A stretch of 64,000 nucleotides of DNA. Source: Onchocerca lupi (taxonomy: Eukaryota > Nematoda > Chromadorea > Rhabditida > Onchocercidae). Below, in pieces: positions 24,743 through 37,715 of this stretch. The stretch covers positions 62,001-126,000 of the forward strand of contig JAOVVO010000103.1 in the NCBI GenBank assembly GCA_028564675.1, read 5' to 3'. The position numbers were made by a program, and so were the translations under genes. Within the stretch, counting starts at the first letter, position 1; each line of letters opens with the position of its first letter. Under the pieces are notes generated by a model that was given only the letters and a program-made list of their open reading frames with translations, made no database searches and was not told the DNA's origin.

Positions 24743-25582
24743 CTGAGACGTTGGAGTAGCTCTATGCCAAATGCGTCTGTGACATAAGATTACAACATGT
24801 GCTACAGGAGCAAACAAAACTTTTTCTTTCCATTGTACATCTGTGATATTGTGAAAATGCTGGAATTTTATTAGCATCCTCACGTAGTGTGGTTTATTGC
24901 ACGTTTTATAAGCGAACTTCTGAAATTCCCGCGGTAAATTAGAAAGATTCAGATGGTCACATATCGTATCTAATGGTCAAAAAAAGAAAAAAAAAAGAGA
25001 GTTTCGTCCCATGAATTGGTCATACCTGAGGAAGGCATGGAAATTCGAATGCTTCCAGGTAGGGTTCAGGATTGATTAAAATATGCATTATGTGGGATGT
25101 AATAGGTGACGCTCTGTCTCATAGAACAATTGGTTTGTTGTAATTTGCGAGTCAAAACTATCTTAAGAGGAACAGATGGTAAAGATGATAAGAATAAAAC
25201 TATGATGGATTGAGGGAAATGCTTAGTGAAACTTGATCACTCCAAAAAACATGATATAGCAATGGTGATTATTTGGTCTTTTTGTCTTTTTTTTTTTTGC
25301 GTGATTAATGCAATTAATTAGAACGGAAGGAAAAAGGAAAGAGGAAAGGATGTTGGGACCACTTCTGTTTTATAATGAAAGTATTTCTTAAGAGGAAAGA
25401 GATATGCCGAAAGAAATAGGCTTAAACATTAATCGAATCATCATGCATATGACATGATTTGGCACTACACAAATGAAACATTTACTGCACCGTTGCTTTT
25501 CTTGCGATTCACTTTCAACTGATCGCTTTTGCTTTCGAGATGTCTTTTTTGGCTCAGGCTTCCGTAGATTACGATATTTCAT
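24743..25582 (-). CDS. Unresolved candidate small gene
   Basis: Three coding-like stretches lie in order on the minus strand. The first starts at the ATG at 25582 and encodes a basic stretch followed by CSKCFICVVPNHVICMM. The second, near 25110-25027, reads HILINPEPYLEAFEFPCLPQ up to a donor. The third, near 24913-24743, ends at a donor after RRIWHRATPTSQ. In a different frame the third region gives CDHLNLSNLPREF and, with a 43-nt intron, a cysteine-rich end. I could not choose between these or make all phases agree. It may be a short secreted or zinc-binding protein, or chance open frames. No family recognised. Confidence 0.25.
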
Positions 25583-25943
25583 AAAATTCTAATGAAGTGA
25601 TATGCATCAAGGTTATTTTAATGCGACTCAATGGGTACGAATCATTCGCCAAATGATTAAGCTCCTTGAAATGGGGATATGGAATTTGGTCGAATTAATT
25701 TATTCTAATTTCATTCTTGAAAATGAGGCTTATTCGTAGATATCACAGATCTATAACGATTTCTTTTTTTCTCTTTTTGATGTGGAAACGTTTTCATACT
25801 GTTTATCTTTAGGTAAATGAAATTACTGCGAAATTCGATCATGCCTTTATGTTACATTAGTGGCGTTGGCATTGATTTTACTTTATTTAAGAATACATTT
25901 TTACTGATTCTTTACTAACTGCATTCGTATTACTGCAAATTTC

Positions 25944-25945
25944 AG
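25944..25945 (+). promoter_or_regulatory. Probable SL trans-splice acceptor for PGM3
   Basis: TGCAAATTTCAG ends here, 15 nt before the PGM3 ATG, with no plausible upstream coding exon. This is the usual position of a nematode spliced-leader acceptor. Confidence 0.5.
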
Positions 25946-25960
25946 GACGTATAATTGAAA

Positions 25961-28900
25961 ATGGCTGAAATAATTATTCCAGAAATATATACTCGAAAAA
26001 ATAATACTGACCATAATGGACAAAGGGTACCAATTTCTCCCACGAAAAAATTTTATTATGGCACAGCCGGCTTTCGAACTAAAGCTGCTTATCTGCCTTT
26101 TGTTGTATTTCGCGTTGGATATCTGGCTGGTATCCGTGCCAGGTATTCCATTCTATTTTAGTAGTTCATTAATTCAGCATTATTTGCACATATTACCGAA
26201 ATATAATAAATATCACAACGGAATGTCTTTAACTCACTAACTATTTGTTTCCATTAATCAGCCTATTAACTTAGTTTGAATAGCGGAAACTTATTAATTA
26301 TTCGTAGCTCCACAAAAATGAAAAGCAATTCATTTAATAATGCTTTAAACTAACTGTTCAGGTTCTTAATTTGGTTAGTTGGATTGTTTCTAAATTCCAT
26401 TTTTCAGACATTTAGATCAAACTATAGGTATAATGATAACGGCATCACACAATCCGATAGAAGATAACGGAGTCAAAATAATTGATCCGATGGGAGGCAT
26501 GTTGGATGCTACATGGGAGACCTACGCAAATTTGATCGTAAATGCCAGGTTTTTTTCTCTTGTCACTTGCACTTTTTATTATTTGTATATTATTTATCAT
26601 TTACTTACTTATCTCGTGCAACATTGCCTAATATTTGTGTACATATTATGAAAAGCGAAATTTTTACGTTCAGTGACAGTGAATTCCTGGAAAAGTCACA
26701 GGAATTTCGACGACAGTTCAGTGGAAGAATTGGTGAAAATGCCAATGTTTTTACAGCCATCGATACACGTCCAAGTTCGAAATATATAGAAGAAGCCGCA
26801 TTCCATGGAATGCAATGTGCCAGAGTTCGTAGTCGAAGACTGGGTGATTGATTTAATATTTTATGGATGAATGACACATACCGTGGAACTGAAGTGAAAA
26901 ATTTCGTTACTTTTCATAGACAAACAGGTAACATGTAACAATGTTCAAGGATGTTGAGAACACGAGTTGAAATATTGAGTTTCCCGAGTTAAGTCAGTTC
27001 CGTGAGAATCATTCTGACCACCTTACATATGTATAGAAATAGCGTTGTTGAAGCATGATTATACATAGACCTGGAAGTCACGACACATTGTCATCTGTTG
27101 GCCGATTGAAACCAAGCGGTTGAAACAGTGACAGTCAAATCTAGGAATTGATTAATGTAAATAGTTGAAATATTAAAGCTACTTTAAGAGCTTGATATGC
27201 CTGATATGCCCTTTGTGCAATTGCGCATTCACGAATAAACCCTCTGCATAATAACTGCGGCATTTTTAGTTGAGATTTGCATAAATGGTAGAATACGAAA
27301 GCCATGAATTTTGAAGTAGGCAAAAAATTTTAAAAACTTCATTGCATTTTCATAAGTGCCAAGTAAATTGAGTTTATTCACTATGAGTGCATCATAGTTT
27401 CATCTTTTGGTTTAGAAATTTTCATAATACAAAATTTTAGGCCTGCTGACAACTCCTCAGTTACATTATATCGTTCGCTGCCAGAATGATTCCACGTATG
27501 GTACCCCTACTGAGACGGGATATTATGCAAAAGTGCAAAATGCTCTTGCTGGTTTGAATTTCGTAAGCATTCACCTAATTGACGTATCAAAAAGTATCTG
27601 ATGTATGATCTGTTCTTGACCGCATGGGATTACAAGTTATTCAAATTGCAACCACTGACCACAAACTGGTCCTTCAAAGCTGACAAGTGATATAACAGGT
27701 TACACGATGTGGAAAGGAATATACTCCGATACTATACTTGGATTGTGCAAATGGTATTGGTGCTCAAAAATTCGCTCCTATGTGCGTAGGATGGCCGACC
27801 CTAGCTGTGAATTTGATGAATACTCAGGAAGCATTACTGAATGATCAGGTATCTTTAATATAAACATTGTACAGTTTGGTCGTACGTAAATACGATTTCA
27901 TTTGCGGTGGATTAAGTAAATATAATCTTTTTTTGTTAAATATATAATTTGCATGCAATTTTGCTTTTTCTTATTTTTCATATAAATTTGTCTTCTCTTG
28001 TTATCAGCTCCCATAAGTTTAATAAAATTTAAGAATTGGTATCTCGGGTACCAGAAGCAATAAAAGTCTTCAATTATCATTTAATTTCTTGCAACCGTAA
28101 CATTTCACTGTGAGAATTACGACTGAACTCTGTAATTGTTTCTATGTCAAGCAGTATCTAGGCATGCAGTTTGAATTCTAACAAACATAATGCCATATTT
28201 AAGATTTTTAAATTCATAAATGTGTATGAACTTATTTGGGAATATATTATTATTGTTAAACAAGTATAACTTGATCTATGTTATGATTGATGTACGCAAA
28301 GATAGTGCTGGGTTACAAATGAAAATGAATAGCTCTGAACAGAAGATTTGACGGGATATTGGTGGTTGTGACTACATCTGAGTAATATCAAAAATACGGA
28401 ACATGCAGTGATCTTTATAAATCTATTTTTTTATACTGTTTTTTTGCCTGGATACTGCTTTTAGTGTGGTGCAGACTATATTAAATTAGAGAAAAAATTT
28501 CCACGCAATTTCGACAAAATACAAGCCTTTGAACGCTGTGCTGCTTTTGATGGTGATGTCGATCGTCTTGTTTATTTCTATCGTGATGCTTCGAATGAAT
28601 TTGTTTTAATTGATGGTGATAAAATAGCAGCTCTTTTCGCGAAATATATTAAAGAGGTATGCAATTCTTTTCCACAACATCAACATCCGATCTGACAGCT
28701 CAGTTAGAAAATGCAAAGACTATAAAACTCTTTTTTTTCAGCAGATTAATGGTGCTGGACTCAATGATGTTTTTACGGTATCAGTAATACAGACAGGTTA
28801 TGCAAATGGTAATTCCACTAAGTTCCTGAAAGACGAAATGGTAAGTGCAACTGTAGAATCATTTATTTTGAATTATGCCGTCAGCGGTGCTGACTGCAGT

Positions 28901-30290
28901 AAAAAATTATAAATTTTTGTAGCCGCTGTCGGACTCACATTTGTCTGGATTATGATATACAAATACCGAAAAAAATGTTTACATCCAAGATATCGAAAAA
29001 GTTTTGCATCACAGTTGTGTCTGGAAAATTAGCAAAGCATATGAAAATCTGGAATATATGAAGTTAACACCAGTTTATTGTTCATATGATTTACTAAATC
29101 ATTTAATTGTTCATGTGGAATTTTTTTGCAATTTTAGGGTATACATGTATCTTGTGTTGCGACAGGAATTAAAAACTTGCAAAAAGAAGCAATAAAATAT
29201 GACATTGCAGTGTATTTCGAAGCAAATGGGCATGGAACCGTATATTTTAGTCCACGATTTTATGATATTATAAGGTATTGGTTGTTATTATTATTCCGTT
29301 ATTAAATATCTATTTGCACCTCTTCAGCCGTAGTTCACATTTTCCGCTTGTTTTGGTTCATTTTAAGTTATGAAATGCTGGCTGGCTAAGTATTTCGGAA
29401 CTTTCCTCGTAAATTAGTGTTTTAAATGTACAAATTCTACAGTATTTTGTAGTGCTAAAGATTGGAAAGAAAAATTGCTTTTTTTCAGGACAATAATTAC
29501 TCATAAAGATGAAGTTGATCAGAAAATTGAAATTGAAAGGCTACTTTGTTTCTCCAAATTATTGAATACAGTTGTGGGTGATGCGATGACTGATTTGCTC
29601 GCTGTTGAAATGCTTTTGAAACATTATGACTGGACGATAAAAAACTGGAATAGTATGTATAAGGAATTACCCAGTGTGCAAAGAAAATTAAAGGTAATTT
29701 CTTTTCTCGGGACAATCTGAAATTGAAACTGTGCAAATTCCCTATCCCACGTCGTTCTTTTTTTTTCTATTCCAACAAAAAATTTTCTTCCTATTCGTTT
29801 TTTTTTTTTTTTTTTCTGTATTCCAATGAAAGTGCAATATCGAAATAAAAATTGAGTCGATTGATATAGATATCCTTCTTCCTTTTATAAAGATAACAGA
29901 TAGGTTGTAAACCGATCGGCATTTCAAATGAATAATGATGAAACAATGTGTGTGAAACCGCGAGAACTGCAGGAAATAATAGATACAATCGTTGCAAAAT
30001 ACTGTGATGGGCGTTCATTTGTTCGGTTAGTTTTTTGTTTTCTACCATCAAAAGGAAGAATTTGGAATGCAAATTGTCATTCAACCTTGAAATTAACATT
30101 TTATTTTAGTCCTTCCGGTACCGAAGATGTGGTACGTATCTATGCTGAAGCAAAAACAGAAGACGATGCGAAAGCAATTGCTAATGAAGTGGAAGTTGCA
30201 GTATATGAAATGCTGTACATGAATGGTAATGCAACTGAAGAACAGTTGGCCGAAAGGTGTATCAGCGAAATGACTCATCGACCCATATGA
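25961..30290 (+). CDS. pgm-3: Phosphoacetylglucosamine mutase (PGM3/AGM1)
   Basis: Converts GlcNAc-6-phosphate to GlcNAc-1-phosphate for UDP-GlcNAc, the precursor of chitin, N-glycans and GPI anchors; cytosolic. Exons: 25961-26142, 26408-26548, 26674-26843, 27441-27562, 27699-27848, 28465-28656, 28742 (or 28745)-28840, 29138-29274, 29489-29693, 29904-30025, 30110-30290; all phases agree. The product is 566 residues (human 542). Motifs in order: YGTAGFRTKA; phosphoserine loop MITASHNPIEDNGVKI; AIDTRPSS; LLTTPQLHY; YLDCANGIGA; metal-binding AFDGDVDR (usually DGDAD); LIDGDKIA; QTGYANGNST; sugar-binding YFEANGHGT; phosphate-binding FVRPSGTEDVVRIYAEA. It is complete and convergent with NOP9, 343 bp apart. 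Exon 7 has a tandem CAGCAG acceptor. Identification is secure. Confidence 0.95.
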
Positions 30291-30633
30291 ACTATAAATG
30301 TATTTAAAAGCGTCAAGTGATCTTTTTCGTTTCATGTTTAGATAAAAGTTTCATGCTTTTGTCACTATCACCAGCTCGTGTCTTATGTTTCGCTTATTCC
30401 TGTAAAAAGTTATGGCGCTTTGTTTGGTAAAAGTATTTATACCTAGACAGATTCTAAATCACTGTGTGGAAATCATTTTTCATTCTATTGGAAATGGAGC
30501 TTGCGAAATCCTTTTATGCTTTTCAAACTTTATGAGGTTAACTAATTCATTCTTTTTCACATAGGGACTGAATGCGGACCTGGATTTCCGAATAATTTAT
30601 TTCTAATTTCAAACAACAAAAATGGAAGGAAGT
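30291..30633. other. PGM3/NOP9 convergent spacer
   Basis: Shared 3' UTR space of 343 bp between tail-to-tail genes. No other feature seen. Confidence 0.6.
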
Positions 30634-33600
30634 TCATTTCACAGGTTTTATTCCTGCATCTTTTAACCATTTTTTTCGCTGTTCTCTAAATTTTCGCAAA
30701 TTCAATTTCATACACATCAAACGCAACGTTTTGCAGTGATTCTGAAAAGCAGCAGACTTATAGGAGCATTCTGAACTTCGCAAGAGCCCAGTTTAGTAAG
30801 GGGTGTAACATTAACTATTTGCAAAAGACCGTGACCCTTCGTAGCAAGAAAGGCGTTGTTATATTAATTGACTGTGGAACTACTAATTAAGTCTGGCCTC
30901 ATTGATCTTTGACATTTACTGCGCTATGCAAGTTGTTATGAAGCATAAAAATGACATGCACGATTTCTAAAAAAGCTTAAAGCAGCTCAACTTTTACTAA
31001 ATCACAAAATTATGGAAATGTTTTTTACAGCTATAGAAAAATGCAAATGCAAATGCTGTCCTAATGTCAGCCCTCCGCAAATCTTTGGATCGAAAGAAGG
31101 AAATGTACCTCAATTACTGTCTTCGATAAAGCGTCCATTAATTTTTCTTTTTCCATGATACTATAAAGATCATTTGCCCAGAGAACATCGAACACATGAC
31201 TCGAAACATTATTGGTTATCAATTCATACCACTTCAGCTGCAAATAACTGTGTGTGAATACATGAAAATTCCAATTTAGTATGTATATTCTGCAAGAAGT
31301 ATTAAGTTTGTAAAATAATTCTGCAGCTTTGAGAATAGCCATTTGCAAAGAAAGTATCACAAAATGATTGTTGTGATACTAAGTTACATTTTCATAAAAG
31401 TTACTTTCTAACTGCTGTAAAGAACTAACCTTTAGAGGTCTAGCAATCAGTTCTTTGTCAGTTTGCGAAACAGTAGAAGATTTAAAAATAGCCTGTAGCA
31501 AGAAACTGCCTTTTTTATCTTGGGCCATTTCGAAAACTGTTGTGTCCGCTAACGATTTCATTGACATAATTACAGTTTTATTATGCTCGTAATTTATAAG
31601 TTCTTGAAGAATAAGAGATCCATAAAGCTGTCCTTTCATAATATCAAAGGTTCCCGGAAGTCCATCTGCAATACAACATATCTATTAAAATAAAATTTAC
31701 TGGTATTTCAAAAAATCAATCAACTGCAGAAGAAATGAAGTAACTATTGGGAAAATTACACTGTGTAGAAGTCCGGCAAGTAAGAGTGAATACACAGGGT
31801 ATAAATGCCGATCTTGCAGACTTGGAATCGCATTTGAAATAATTCCTTAGCTTTTTAACAATAACAACTTCATCTCTGGTGCGGGCTATTTGAACCAGAG
31901 CAATAATGATTTTCCATTTACATTCAGCGCAAATATCCATGAAATGGGCCATGAGTTCGTCAAAAACATTAATTGCCTAAAATGTCATTCAATATGGAAC
32001 ATATCATTGGAAAGTAAAGGCCTTTCGGAGTATATATGACAAAAAAAAAACCGAAATGTGGAGCAAAAACAAAAAACCAAAATACTATGACCAGCATAGG
32101 CAAGAATGAGAACATTATTAGTTCTAAAATCTCTAATTCGATAAATTAAAATGGTACATTTAAATGGATAATGAGAATTTGTTAGAAACCATAATTTTGG
32201 GAATCTTTGAATTCACCTAGTTCGACCAGCTCATTTAAAATAAACAAGAACCAAAAAATTCAAGCCGTATTTCAGCACACGTGTCTTCATTATTCAGGTA
32301 GACATCTAAATTCTTTCGACTTAAGATTGTTTTTTCGGTGAGAACTACTAAATACATACCAATTCATTTGATTTTACTGATAAAATATATTTTTGCAGCG
32401 GGAAATTTGCGAACATGTGTAAAGACAGATCGAACAACTTGCCTTCTAGAACAGAATGATACAAACTTTGACGGAGATCCTCATCAACCTATAAATAATG
32501 CGAAGATTATCACTGCAGCGAATTTAACCCAAGTCCCCACTTAAAATAAACATTTAAAATACAAACCTTCTGCACAATAATGTCCCATAAATGAGAAGCT
32601 TGCTTTTCTTTCCACTGTTTTAAAACGGAATCAGGATCTCTGCAGGCTGCTTCAAGAAATTTTCGAAGACAGCCAGTTTGAAAAACAGAGTCACATTCGA
32701 TCACATCTTGCAGCACTAACGAAACTGATTCATTATCCAATATCGCTGCAATCTCCATTTATCATCAAACTGTATTTGGCACTTTATATAGATTAAAAAA
32801 TTGCGTTCAAAAGATCAACTTCCAATTTCATTCTCAGGTTCTCAGAACTGAACCATGCAGCTGATAGTAGTACTTACTGTTAACTGAAGCGTAGTCCAGA
32901 GCCATACTTGCAATCCTTTTAAAACTTTCTTTAGCTGCTGGACTGACTTGTACTTTTTTGGACAAAACATTCTTCGTTAAAAATTTTTCCGTTTCTCCCG
33001 ATCTTTTCCTTCTAAGGCCAGTGAGGTGATATGTAAGAGTGCGAATAAAATGACTGGCATTTCTATCAGATATTAGCTGAATCCAATTTTCTAAAACTAG
33101 ATCCACCCAATAATCAGCAATCTGGAACAAATAACAGTTTACAATGACAAAATTATTCAATGCGATATATCTGATGTTTCTTAGTGACCGCACAGCGACA
33201 TAGCCATGTCGAGATATTTTAATATTTGCAGTATTTGGAAGTGAAGAAATTTCCATATGCTAAATCAAGTAGATCCCAATAAGAAACTATGACTCAAAAA
33301 TAAAAATTTTGACCGACAATATCTGCCCGTAATCTTTAGCTTATTAAAGAATTAGAAATAAGTTCAGTAACTGCAAATAAGACAATTGGAAAAGTAGATA
33401 CCTCGATATCCAGAGCGTTACTTAAAGAAGAAAGCAACGTCTCTAAGGTGTGACAAGCCCAAGGCATGCAGAGGAGTTGCAGCGAAGTATCTTTTCTCGA
33501 CTGCATAATCTTAAACATCCACTGTCTTGCAGCATCGCGGCAGTCGTTGAAGATTTCATCAATTAGAAAGCAAGATTCACTAAACTTGCACAAAGAAATT

Positions 33601-34521
33601 TCAGAACCTTGGCATTCTTCCATACACTTCTTTTGTAAATCACCTAGGAATTTACGAATTTGCTCCGGTGTAATCAAACCATATCATAAAACAAAATTTT
33701 TAAATACTCTTTTGCCTTACCTCAGTGATGAAATACAAAATCTTTTGACACTAATTTTTAAATTTTAGTCTACCTGACACAGAGGGATCATCTCTAATAA
33801 TGCAAGCAACTTGTTTCATGTATTCAACAAGTTCCGAAGGATATTCCATGCTGTGTTCAAGTTCTTCAGTATCTGCAGCCAATTCATCTTTTTCACAAAA
33901 ATCTGGTGCTGAAGAACTGAGTCGCCGCTCTAAGTTTCTTTTCTTCCACCTGAAAAAAAAGAAAATCAAAAACAGTTTTCTTTACAAAGAAAGTAGTATA
34001 GTCACTTCAGACTCAATCAAACATTTACTTAATGCCTTAGATATTTTTTTAAAACGATCCTGTCGAATTCTATACACCCGTGAGAGGACAAAAAAAATGC
34101 TTGGTAGATTCACGTGTAGCAAATGTTTAGCGCAATCAAATTCGAACCGAGATTTAGTATTTTAATTAAAACAAAAAGCGAACCATACTTCTCATTATGT
34201 TCAACATGCCCATAGCGTTTTTCAAAATCTTTCATGAATTCACTACTCCAGGCATTATCCATTGCTAAAAAAAGTAGAATTGGACATGAAACAGAGCAGC
34301 TTGAACCTACAGAAAATGGATGATATTCTCTTCATATTTATTCTAATACATCTCTCGAAATCTTTCTGGTAATACCCGCTGGCAAGTATGTTTTCAATCT
34401 CATTTACAAATCGAATAACATATCTCATACCGCCATTGTGTACATTGGAATCATGATCACCAGTTCGTCCTCCATAATAATTCTCTGCAACACCTACACC
34501 ACTTTTTCTTTTGCGAGTCAT
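30634..34521 (-). CDS. nop-9: NOP9-type Pumilio-repeat nucleolar protein
   Basis: Nucleolar RNA-binding factor for small-subunit rRNA processing. Exons: 34521-34350, 34264-34189, 33949-33774, 33643-33402, 33259-33194 (end possibly 33200), 33121-32854, 32745-32567, 31976-31760, 31665-31430, 31237-31109, 30741-30634. The product is about 622 residues (human 636). Degenerate PUF helices are visible: CMPWACHTLETLLSSLSNA, ISDRNASHFIRTLTYHLTG, QKVAINVFDELMAHFMDIC, QLYGSLILQELINYEHNK, FEMAQDKKGSFLLQAIFK and WYELITNNVSSHVFDVLW. The C-terminus is basic (LNLRKFREQRKKWLK), like the NOP9 end. The N-terminus is MTRKRKSGVGV, and the start ATG directly follows a CTTTCAG acceptor. Repeat order and length match NOP9 better than PUM or PUM3 proteins. 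Exact donors of exons 5 and 8 are uncertain. Confidence 0.85.
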
Positions 34522-34523
34522 CT
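34522..34523 (-). promoter_or_regulatory. nop-9: Splice (probably SL) acceptor abutting the NOP9 ATG
   Basis: The minus strand reads TTTCTTTCAG immediately followed by ATG. If trans-spliced, the leader would be joined directly to the start codon with no further 5' UTR. Confidence 0.6.
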
Positions 34524-36900
34524 GAAAGAAAGGCAACCTTTGCATCCATGCTCATCCATAAATTACGAGTGATGTTGCTTCCTCATTTTTATTCCTTTTC
34601 AATTACCAATGCATAATTCCAAAGATGTAATTCCGCTTAAAAAATTTTTAATGCAAAGTTGACATTGCTGTCAAAAATTTATTCCTAGCTTGATTTATTC
34701 TTCTACCAAATCTAACGAACAATTCCTAAATCAAAGAATACCATAGCTGTCGATACTTCGTACTAAAAAAGAAAATAAATGAAGCAAAATAAATGGGTTG
34801 AATAGAACAATACATGCATGAAACAATAGTTGCAGTGAGCAAACTTTTAATGCAAAGTTAACATGAAACAGAAACAATCATATCATAAAATGCGAAAAAT
34901 ATAACACAAGTGATAATAAACGCATACAACTTATATATATATATTTCATCAATATCAAAGATAAAAAGAACAGATATTCACCCGACAATCAGTAATTGAA
35001 CACGTCGTGCTGAAGAAGCATCTGTACGTTCTATTGCAATCTAAACAGCTTTGTAAGAAAACAATCGATGAGCTTTTTCAGACATCTAAATTTGAAGGCA
35101 TCAGAACACTACTTTTCAGTAATATCATGTTCTATTTACGAATAAAACAGAGCAAATAAAGCAAAACCATTTTCTAAATCCGACATAATGGATGATTCGG
35201 AATTCCAATAGAACTGCATCAAACATTTTTGAAAAAATAATATTCATAAATTAACTTCTCAAAAAAGAGAGGCAAATTGCCTATTTTTCCCTCAAAAATT
35301 GAACAATTCCATTTTTCACTACTTGGCTGTAATATATAACAACTACTGACAAATTGCTCAAATTGTTTATCGATTGTAAGATCATTATAGCTGCTATCAC
35401 TAGAAAAACTTAAATTAAAACTAGATGAACCATCTGGAAATCATCATTTTTATAAGATAGCAAAACTATATACTCAACAGGAGGCAAAATGGTTAACAAT
35501 GGGAAATAAAAAATATTGAAAATCAATAAACAATATCAGGAAGACACCGGGTAGTTGCGGCATTATATTATTTTTCAGTATTATTATTATATTATTTTAA
35601 TCTCTAATAAAATGCCACATCACTGGACCTTTCGATACAGCTCCAACAATATTTCTTGTAAATAGAAATGATTACTCAATGTCTTAAAGCAACTCGTGTA
35701 ACCGCTAAGTCTAATACTGATTTCCACATTGAAATCTAAAAAACAAAGAAAATTAATCTTAAAGTAGCAGAAGATCATTACTGCGTTGCACCAAATGACC
35801 GTTTATTAGTTTTCACAGTCTATGAACTATTTACTGTGTAACCGGCATCAATTCAGCTCCCAACAAAAATGACCTATACGATGAGGACAGTTTAAAATCC
35901 ATAGTAATTATTCAAAAGCTTGTAGTTCCACGATATATAATTGAAAGTAAAATGAGCTATCATAACAAAACCTGCATTGAATCGCTATAAGCTAAACATA
36001 AATCCGTTTGAAACACCCTTTTTGAATTGCGAAGGAAAAAAAGAAACAAAAAAAGAAGGAATCTGAAGCAGCTGTTCCTGCTTCGCTACGCAAGCCATGA
36101 AATGGCGTCTATAAAACACGCGCAGAAAAATTGAATTTTACCAACAATATACAGTACTAAAATTTGAAAACAAAGTATTTAAGTTCAATAACAAAAGCAG
36201 CCTACGGGCAGCAATACTAAATACATGTCATTTTTTAACATGCAGAATTCACAAAACCATATTCGAATATAACGTTACTCTATAACAGCAAATAAACATG
36301 CCGCAGCAAGCGGAAGTGATATGAGCGATAGGAATTGTCATCGTCCACAAACGCTACTAATTGTTAAATTGACACCTTACAACATTAAAAAAAAAAAGAG
36401 TACTGAATCGAACAGCAAGAAGAAATGATGTTTTCTCATGAAAATTGTAAAGCTTCATTACATCCTAATAATTTTTTCTAGTCTTCCACTATTATTAATT
36501 CCAAATTTTTAATTATCATGGTAAGAAATTAAAATTTACAAACTCATACAGTCTGCAGAACTGATGTGATATCGAATGTATTTGTTAACATAGTAATTTT
36601 GTATTTGTTAACTTAGTAGTTTTACATAAATCAGCAAAATGAAAACAACGAAAGTATAACCGTACTGGCGAACTAAAAAAGCAAGTCATAAAAATGCACC
36701 GGTAAAAATTAGTTTGTGAGGAATAGTATTCAAACCAAGAAATCCGAAAAGTCATTCCCTTTCCATATACGTTACACTGAGATATTAAAACAGTGCTTTT
36801 AATGAGGAAACAATGCAAGTTAATCAAAATATACTAGGAATTCTTGAGCTTATTCACGCAAACCGTATAACTTGGCAGAGGCCCAAATAATTTTAAAATT
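34524..36900. other. Ras 3' flank and NOP9 upstream region
   Basis: No exon seen over 2.4 kb. It probably contains the Ras 3' UTR and the NOP9 promoter. By eye I found no perfect let-7 seed match (GAGGTAG on the plus strand) here, although C. elegans let-60 is a let-7 target. Confidence 0.5.
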
Positions 36901-37715
36901 TCAAACAATTACGCATTTACGCTTTTTTCGCGGTTTGATACATTGCTTTTCTTTATGTTTGCGTATTTCCCTAACCAGTGTATAGAATGCATCATCTACA
37001 CCCATACGTGTCTTGGCAGACGTCTCGACTGCAGGCATTCCTAGTGAGCGAGATGCGTCCAATATAGCACGTGACTCTACTGTCCTCTGCGCCAAATCAC
37101 ATTTGTTACCCACGAGCACCATCGGCACCTGCAGCAATATCTCATGTTTTTACGCTAACTACTTGCGCATTCTATATTCTTCGCATTATAAGGTATGAAT
37201 AAATGCAAAAAGCACTAGCGACGGTAACACCGTGAAACTTTGAATCTCTTCTCATGCAGAGAATATAAATCCAATTGGCTTAAATTGATGAAAGAAAAGC
37301 AGCTTACCTCATCACTATCTTTAACTCTTCGAATCTGGTCACGATATTGAGTAACATTCTCAAAACTTTTTGTTTCATTAACGGCGAATACCAGCAAGAA
37401 GCCTTCACCGGTCCTCATATACTGATCTCGCATTGCACTATATTCTTCCTGTCCAGCAGTATCCAAAATATCCAACAGACAAGTTTCACCATCGATCACA
37501 ACCTATAAATTTCAAAACATTATTTTAAGATACCATAATGCAATTTGGAAAATAAGTGTAGTTAAAAGCAACAACAAGAACACAACCTGCTTGCGGTAGG
37601 AATCTTCAATTGTTGGATCATATTCTTCAACAAAATGATTCTGGATTAATTGAATGGTTAAGGCTGACTTGCCTACACCACCATCACCAACTACAACGAG
37701 TTTGTATTCAGTCAT
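36901..37715 (-). CDS. let-60: Ras small GTPase (LET-60 type)
   Basis: Membrane-anchored GTPase switch in receptor tyrosine kinase/MAPK signalling. Three exons, 37715-37587, 37502-37308 and 37128-36901, all phase 0, give 183 residues (C. elegans LET-60 184). G1 is MTEYKLVVVGDGGVGKSA, with Gly12 and Gly13 intact and Asp at position 11 as in LET-60 rather than the mammalian Ala. The effector loop is YDPTIEDSYRKQ. G3 is DILDTAGQEEYSAM with Gln61. G4 is NKCD and G5 is TSAKTR. The hypervariable end is polybasic (KPRKKRK) and closes with the CAAX box CVIV, whose terminal Val is unusual (LET-60 ends CQIM). No activating substitution is present. Identification is secure. Confidence 0.97.

Larger units (their letters stand above)
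24163..25960. other. Intergenic region upstream of PGM3
   Basis: Holds a weak minus-strand candidate gene (24743-25582, listed separately) and the PGM3 5' flank. Nothing else can be supported. Confidence 0.4.

Noticed and set aside
34524..36900. let-7 complementary sites in the Ras 3' flank, as in C. elegans let-60
   Set aside because: I found no perfect GAGGTAG on the plus strand here by eye; imperfect sites cannot be judged without the mapped 3' UTR.
36901..37715. Asp11 in Ras as a possible activating mutation
   Set aside because: Asp at position 11 is normal in C. elegans LET-60; the oncogenic positions Gly12, Gly13 and Gln61 are wild type.
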